Made by a program: the position numbers and the translations under genes. 20,532 nucleotides of DNA. Source: Planctomycetales bacterium. GTDB taxonomy: Bacteria > Planctomycetota > Planctomycetia > Pirellulales > Thermoguttaceae. The notes under the pieces were generated by a model. The model saw only the letters and a list, made by a program, of their open reading frames with translations, made no database searches and had not been told where the DNA came from. Where the stretch lies: assembly GCA_007119795.1 (NCBI GenBank), contig SKOZ01000098.1, forward strand, positions 1-20,532. Direction: 5' to 3'. This document shows, piece after piece, positions 16,920 to 20,532 of this stretch; the first letter of the stretch is position 1; the number at the start of each line of letters is the position of its first letter.

Positions 16920-16948
16920 TTGACGTGGCTCGCGCTACTCCTTATAAA
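16920..16948 (+). promoter_or_regulatory. Strong sigma70-type promoter of the selenoprotein pair
   Basis: TTGACG (16920-16925, 5 of 6) and TATAAA (16943-16948, 5 of 6) are separated by exactly 17 bases, the best sigma70 match I found in the window. It lies about 70 bases before the ATG at 17019. Confidence 0.65.
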
Positions 16949-16964
16949 AATTGACGATGGGGCA

Positions 16965-16979
16965 TTCCCCTCGGGGGAA
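16965..16979 (+). promoter_or_regulatory. Small perfect hairpin in the leader of the selenoprotein pair
   Basis: TTCCCC-TCG-GGGGAA is a 6-bp perfect stem with a 3-base loop between the promoter and the ribosome site (TAGGAGG, just before 17019). It could be an operator or a leader structure. A second TTGACG lies just upstream at 16951-16956. Confidence 0.3.
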
Positions 16980-17018
16980 GGCCAGGCCGTGGTTCCATGA
17001 CCGATAGGAGGAACGACC

Positions 17019-18692
17019 ATGCGCTGGCGTTGGTGTTCACCGACAAGACGGTTTGTGGCGGCGGTGCTGGGGCTGGCCGCCGCGGGGGCGGCCGGCGCAT
17101 TGCCGGCCGAACCCATCGAAGTCGAGCTCGAGATGGTGGTGCAGCGCACACCGGGGCAGATCGCCATCGGCGAGGGGGCGATTCACCGCCGCCCTTCGAC
17201 CCAGAGCTTCTTCCATCAGATCGGCGGCCCCGAAATCCGCGTCCGGGAACCGGGAAGGCGCGATTTTTCGGAGGTTGTCCAGAGAGAGCCGCGGTACCAG
17301 GCGGAACAACCCATCCGCCAGGTGGCGCGGCTCGGCGGGCAGGACTTCGCCTTCGTGCTCGACAAGAAGGAGAAGGACGCCCAGCGCTACGAGGTCCTGT
17401 ACTTCGACCGCAACGGCAACGGCGACCTCACCGACGACGAGCCGATCGAGGCGTCGGTTCAGGACGCGATGTTCGCGGGCGACTACTGGAGCTTCAGCTT
17501 TCCGCCCATCGACCTCGAGCTGTCGGTCGAGGGAACCCGCTATCCGTACCGTGTTGCGGTAAGCGCCTATTCCTACAGCAGCAGGGTCGTTACGGGCAGC
17601 GGCCAGGTCGACACGACGCGGAGCATGAACGTCTCGCTGGCCGCCGCGGCCCACCGCGAGGGGACGGCGACGGTCAACGGCGCCGAGAGGCGGTTTCTCC
17701 TCCTCGACCAGAACAGCGACGGCCGCTTCGACAGCTTCGGAGAGATCGTCTCCGCCCGCATGGCTTCCGGTGAAGAGCGCTGGTCGCTGAGGAGTGCCGA
17801 CCGGTTGCTGGTCGACCCCGACCCGGCCGACCCCCGGCAGCGCATGGGCCACGACGTGACCGTCGCTCCCGGCCAGCACCATCTTTCCCCGCTGGTCCAC
17901 CTCGACGAGGCGTTCTACGAGGTGGCCGTCACGCCAGCGGGCGACCGCATGACGCTCACGCCCAGCACCCGGCCTATCGGCCAGCTAAGCGGGGCCGCGG
18001 AAGAGTTCACCGCCGTCTTCTTCGGCGACCAGGGGGTGGTGACCGTGCAGGGAGGGCCGGACCGGCCGGTTCGGCTGCCGGCCGGCGAATGGCGGTTGTT
18101 GAACTACACGATCGACTTGACCGGCCGGGAGGAGCCCGCGGCCGAGGAGGCCGAGAAGGAGGAGAGGGGATCGCTGCTCTCGCTCCTCGCCCGGTCGCTC
18201 GCGGGGGCGGCGCCGCAGCCCGACCGCGGCCGGCAGTTCACGATCCTCTCCGCAGCAGCTCGGGGCGGCGAAGAACCGGTGGAGGTCGTCGCCGGCGAAG
18301 TGGCGGAGCTCTCCCTGGGGCCGCCCTTGAAGGCCGTGGCACAACTCGCCCCCTATACCCGCCGGGAGGGGACGGTGGAACTCGAGCTCGCCTTTATCGG
18401 CGCGGGTGGCGAGCGGGTGACCAACCTGATGGTCGCGGGAGGCCGGCCGCCGGCCCCCACCTTCGAAATCCTCGACCCCGACGATGAAGTCGTGGCCTCG
18501 GGCCAATTCGAGTATGGGTGAGGCTTCACCTGCGGGTACTCGTGGCGAGTACCATCGGATTTGGCCAAGGAGTATCGCGTCCGCGTGAAGGCCGAGGCCG
18601 GCCCCTTCCAGATCGAGGAGCACGAGACCACCATTCGCGCCGCTGACCTGCGGCAGGCCGCCAGCCCGGGGGTGGGGCGGCCGGCAAGTTGA
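17019..18692 (+). CDS. Probable secreted selenoprotein, first of two tandem paralogues (in-frame UGA at 18519)
   Basis: A 557-residue exported protein if the TGA at 18519-18521 is read as selenocysteine (residue 501); ordinary gene calling would end it there at 500 residues. After a signal peptide (about 1-30, ending GALPA) come beta-rich domains with two EF-hand-like loops, DRNGNGDLTDDE (130-141) and DQNSDGRFDSFG (230-241), and an Ig-like C-terminal part ending PPAPTFEILDP...GQFEYG. After the TGA the frame continues as GFTCGYSWRVPSDLAKEYRV and on to a TGA at 18690-18692. The tail gives a U-GFT-C pair that could form a selenenylsulfide or bind metal. Evidence for decoding: the next paralogue has the same tail, TGA and hairpin, with synonymous differences beyond the hairpin. 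ATG 17019 follows TAGGAGG. The biochemical function is unknown. Confidence 0.83.
18513..18553 (+). repeat. 41-bp identical island, copy 1
   Basis: Identical base for base to 20426-20466. It spans the last two codons before the TGA, the TGA itself and the hairpin. The two genes are otherwise strongly diverged, so identity confined to this stretch suggests RNA-level constraint or local gene conversion. Confidence 0.9.
18519..18553 (+). promoter_or_regulatory. UGA plus SECIS-like hairpin, copy 1
   Basis: The TGA (18519-18521) is followed after 13 bases by GGTACTCG (18535-18542), a TGG loop (18543-18545) and CGAGTACC (18546-18553), a perfect 8-bp stem. The loop lies 21 bases after the TGA and has G at its second position. 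As I recall the published description of bacterial SECIS elements, both fit it (a G among the first two loop bases, loop roughly 16-37 bases downstream). A weaker stem, GGTGA-GGCT-TCACC (18517-18530), includes the TGA itself. A terminator reading is unlikely, because there is no T-run and coding continues. Confidence 0.75.
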
Positions 18693-18703
18693 TCGAGTTT
18701 CCC

Positions 18704-18741
18704 GGCCGGTGCCGGGGCGCACGGCCGCCCCGCCACCGGCC
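18704..18741 (+). terminator. Long hairpin after the downstream stop of the first selenoprotein
   Basis: GGCCGGTG (18704-18711) and CGGGGCG (18713-18719) pair perfectly with CGCCCCG (18726-18732) and CACCGGCC (18734-18741), with a single C-C mismatch and a 6-base loop. It begins 11 bases after the TGA at 18690-18692, supporting that stop, not the TGA at 18519, as the true gene end. Only a weak T-run follows. Confidence 0.5.
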
Positions 18742-18841
18742 GCTGTCGTTTCCAGGGGTGTGCCGGGCCGTCGAGGCGAGGATGGCGGCCCGGGATAAAC
18801 CGCCCCAGTTCAGCTCTCCCAGTTACGAAAGGGGGCGTTCT

Positions 18842-20532
18842 ATGGTGCGCATCCTGGTAGGTATGGTGCTCGGCCTGGTGGCCGCCGTTGCGGCGTCGGC
18901 CCTCGCCGGAGCTGCCGAGCCGACCGAAGTCGAGCTGGAGCTGGTCCGGCTCGAGGCATCGAGCCGCTACGATCTGTGGATCGGCACCGACGACTTCAAC
19001 GCGTGGGCCCACGGCCAGGTCGTCGCCGTGGCGTTGGGCGAAGCCGCTGCCGAGTGCGGCCACACCCGCCGGCTCCACGAGGATTTTGCCCGCTTGGTCC
19101 GCAGGGAACCGCAGTACCGTGCCGCCGAGCCGGTGCGGGCGGTGGTCGAGTTCGGGGGAAGGAAGTTTCCCCTGGTTCTCGAGCAGAGCGACCCCGGCGA
19201 GGGCGACTACGACCTCCTCCGTTTCGACACCGCGGGATCGGGGGACCTCACCGCACCGCCGGTGAAGGCCCGCAACGGCGACCGGGCCGCTGGATTCGAC
19301 CGGATCGAGTTCCCTCCCGTGACCATTCGCACCGGTGAGGATGACGGCCCCTTCGAATACGCTTTCGTCCTCAGCGTCCACGTCGACACGGGGTATTCCT
19401 ACCAGGCCTACGGGCCCCCTTCCTCCGACCCGAGGGGCGAAGGAGACGAGGAACTCCGCCCCAGGGAGCCGGTCCAGGTGGCGCTCCTCTTTGAGACGGC
19501 CGCCTACCGCGCCGGAACCTTCCTGCTCGATGGCGAGGAGATCCGGGTCGCGCTCGTCGACCTGAACACGGACGGCCGCTTCGACGACTTCCCCGCGCCC
19601 CGGGAGGATGAGGCCGGAGCGGAGGTCCCGGACCACCGCGATGCCTTTGATTTCGGGTCTTCTGAACCCGGTGTGGCCATCGTCTTCAACCCGCAGTTCG
19701 AGACCGCCGATTCGCCCTGGATGGGGCAGGGCGCATGGATCCGCGGAGACCATGGACAGTATCTGGCGCGGCTCCTCTCTCTGGAGGGAGCGTTCTACGA
19801 CGTTGAAGTGACACCCTCCGGCGACCGCTTGACGTTGCGCCCCACCCGCTTGCCCCTGGGCGCGTTCACCAATCCCCACGACGGCTTCCGGGTCGCGCTC
19901 TCCGGCGAATACGGACCTCTCCATCTCGGCGGAGAGGCCAACGTAGCGGTGCCGCTTCCCGCGGGCCGGTGGCGGCTCGTCTCGTATACGCTCCAACCCC
20001 CGGAACCGGAGCAACCGCAGAGGTCGGTGATGGGAGCGCTGGGGCGGGCCTTTTCGAGCGCTCTCGCGCCGGGGATGGGGGCGCCGCACCGAGCATCGAC
20101 GCGCCTGCAGGCCTACCTCCCCTCCGACACCCCGGCGCTGGAGATTGCCGCCGGTGAGACGACACCCGTCTCCTTCGGTCCGCCGCTGAAGCCCGTAGTG
20201 AATGCCTCCTGGCGGCGGAACTACCAGATCGTGATGGGAGAAGACGGTCCGGAGCGGGTGGAGGCCGAGCAGCCGGGGCCTCGCCTGCTCGACCTGAGTC
20301 TGGTCTTCCTCGGCACCGCCGGCGAACGCGTCCAGAACATCACCGTTCGCGGCTCCCGTCCCCCGGCGCCGCAGTTCGAGGTGATCGATCCCGATGGGGA
20401 AGTCGTCGTCAGCGGCGTCTTCCGCTATGGGTGAGGCTTCACCTGCGGGTACTCGTGGCGAGTACCGGAGGACGCGGCGGACGAGTATCGCGTGCGCGTT
20501 ACTGCCGAGGCGGGGCCATTCGCCGTCGAGGA
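18842..20532 (+). CDS. Probable secreted selenoprotein, second paralogue, cut by window end (in-frame UGA at 20432)
   Basis: A paralogue of the preceding gene: 530 residues to the TGA at 20432-20434, then in the same frame GFTCGYSWRVPEDAADEYRV and further sequence to the window edge, so the gene is incomplete here. The signal peptide is about 1-25 (ending ALAGAA). Shared blocks with the first copy include VELEL, the REPxYxAxxPxR block (88-99), an EF-hand-like DLNTDGRFDDFP (240-251; the first EF-like loop is degenerate), AFYDVEVTPSGDRLTL, LPAGRWRLVSYT and RPPAPQFEVIDPDGEV. ATG 18842 follows GAAAGGGGG; the frame is open upstream to 18689, but those residues are not signal-like. It may be co-transcribed with the first copy by read-through of the intervening hairpin, or have its own promoter, which I do not see. 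Function is unknown. Confidence 0.8.
20426..20466 (+). repeat. 41-bp identical island, copy 2
   Basis: Identical to 18513-18553. Identity stops at both edges: the base before differs (c versus g), as does the base after (g versus a). Confidence 0.9.
20432..20466 (+). promoter_or_regulatory. UGA plus SECIS-like hairpin, copy 2
   Basis: The TGA (20432-20434) is followed by the same 13-base spacer, 8-bp stem (20448-20455 with 20459-20466) and TGG loop (20456-20458) as in the first gene. Confidence 0.75.

Noticed and set aside
18519..18521. TGA read as tryptophan by a changed genetic code, or as a sequencing error or nonsense mutation
   Set aside because: Several other genes here end in TGA normally, and the same TGA with identical flanks occurs in two diverged copies.
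18535..18553. The 8-bp hairpin after the TGA read as a transcription terminator
   Set aside because: There is no T-run, conserved coding sequence continues through it in both paralogues, and a much larger hairpin lies after the downstream stop.
1..20532. Search by eye for CRISPR arrays, tRNA genes and insertion sequences
   Set aside because: No regularly spaced repeats, no recognisable tRNA cloverleaf and no transposase frame were seen; the only notable long direct repeat is the 41-bp pair at 18513 and 20426.

Overview
The window is GC-rich and gene-dense, with many GTG starts. Its gene content is typical of a free-living Planctomycetota bacterium: a formylglycine-generating-enzyme-like (SUMF1) membrane protein, a secreted beta-helix protein, a Tat-exported ceramidase-like protein, a Gfo/Idh/MocA oxidoreductase, an unusual MnmE-like GTPase, and secreted proteins with EF-hand-like loops. 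The phylum is inferred from gene content; there is no rRNA or other marker here. I see no tRNA, rRNA, CRISPR array or insertion sequence.

Layout. 60-1873: a tight pair, an SMC/OLD-type ATPase followed by a separate TOPRIM-like protein, resembling split OLD or PARIS-like defence pairs. 1943-3070: an MnmE-like GTPase that lacks the C-terminal catalytic Cys motif. 3071-3577: intergenic. 3578-3919: a small double zinc-ribbon protein, convergent with tadA (3929-4450, minus). 4905-9823: three exported proteins in a row (S1/P1-nuclease/phospholipase-C-like, beta-helix/GH110-like, ceramidase-like), probably one operon for degrading extracellular lipids, glycans or glycolipids. 9816-13393, minus: a three-gene set of coiled-coil protein, membrane-anchored SUMF1-like protein and zinc-ribbon GTPase, the last two overlapping by ATGA. 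13831-14946: Gfo/Idh/MocA family oxidoreductase. 15279-16862: large helical protein of unknown function behind a good sigma70-like promoter.

The most striking part is the right end (16920-20532). Two tandem, diverged, secreted paralogues each reach an in-frame TGA at the same point of a conserved tail. In both, the frame continues past the TGA into well-conserved protein (UGFTCGYSWRVP, then EYRVRV and AEAGPF), with many synonymous differences between the copies. A perfect 8-bp stem with a TGG loop begins 13 nt after each TGA. The 41 bp around the TGA and hairpin are identical in the two copies although the rest has diverged. This is the pattern expected of bacterial selenocysteine insertion (UGA plus SECIS). 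I therefore annotate both as probable exported selenoproteins that standard gene callers would cut short at the TGA. A strong promoter precedes the first, and a long hairpin follows its downstream stop, not the TGA. The selenocysteine machinery (selA, selB, selC, selD) is not in this window and must be looked for elsewhere in the genome.
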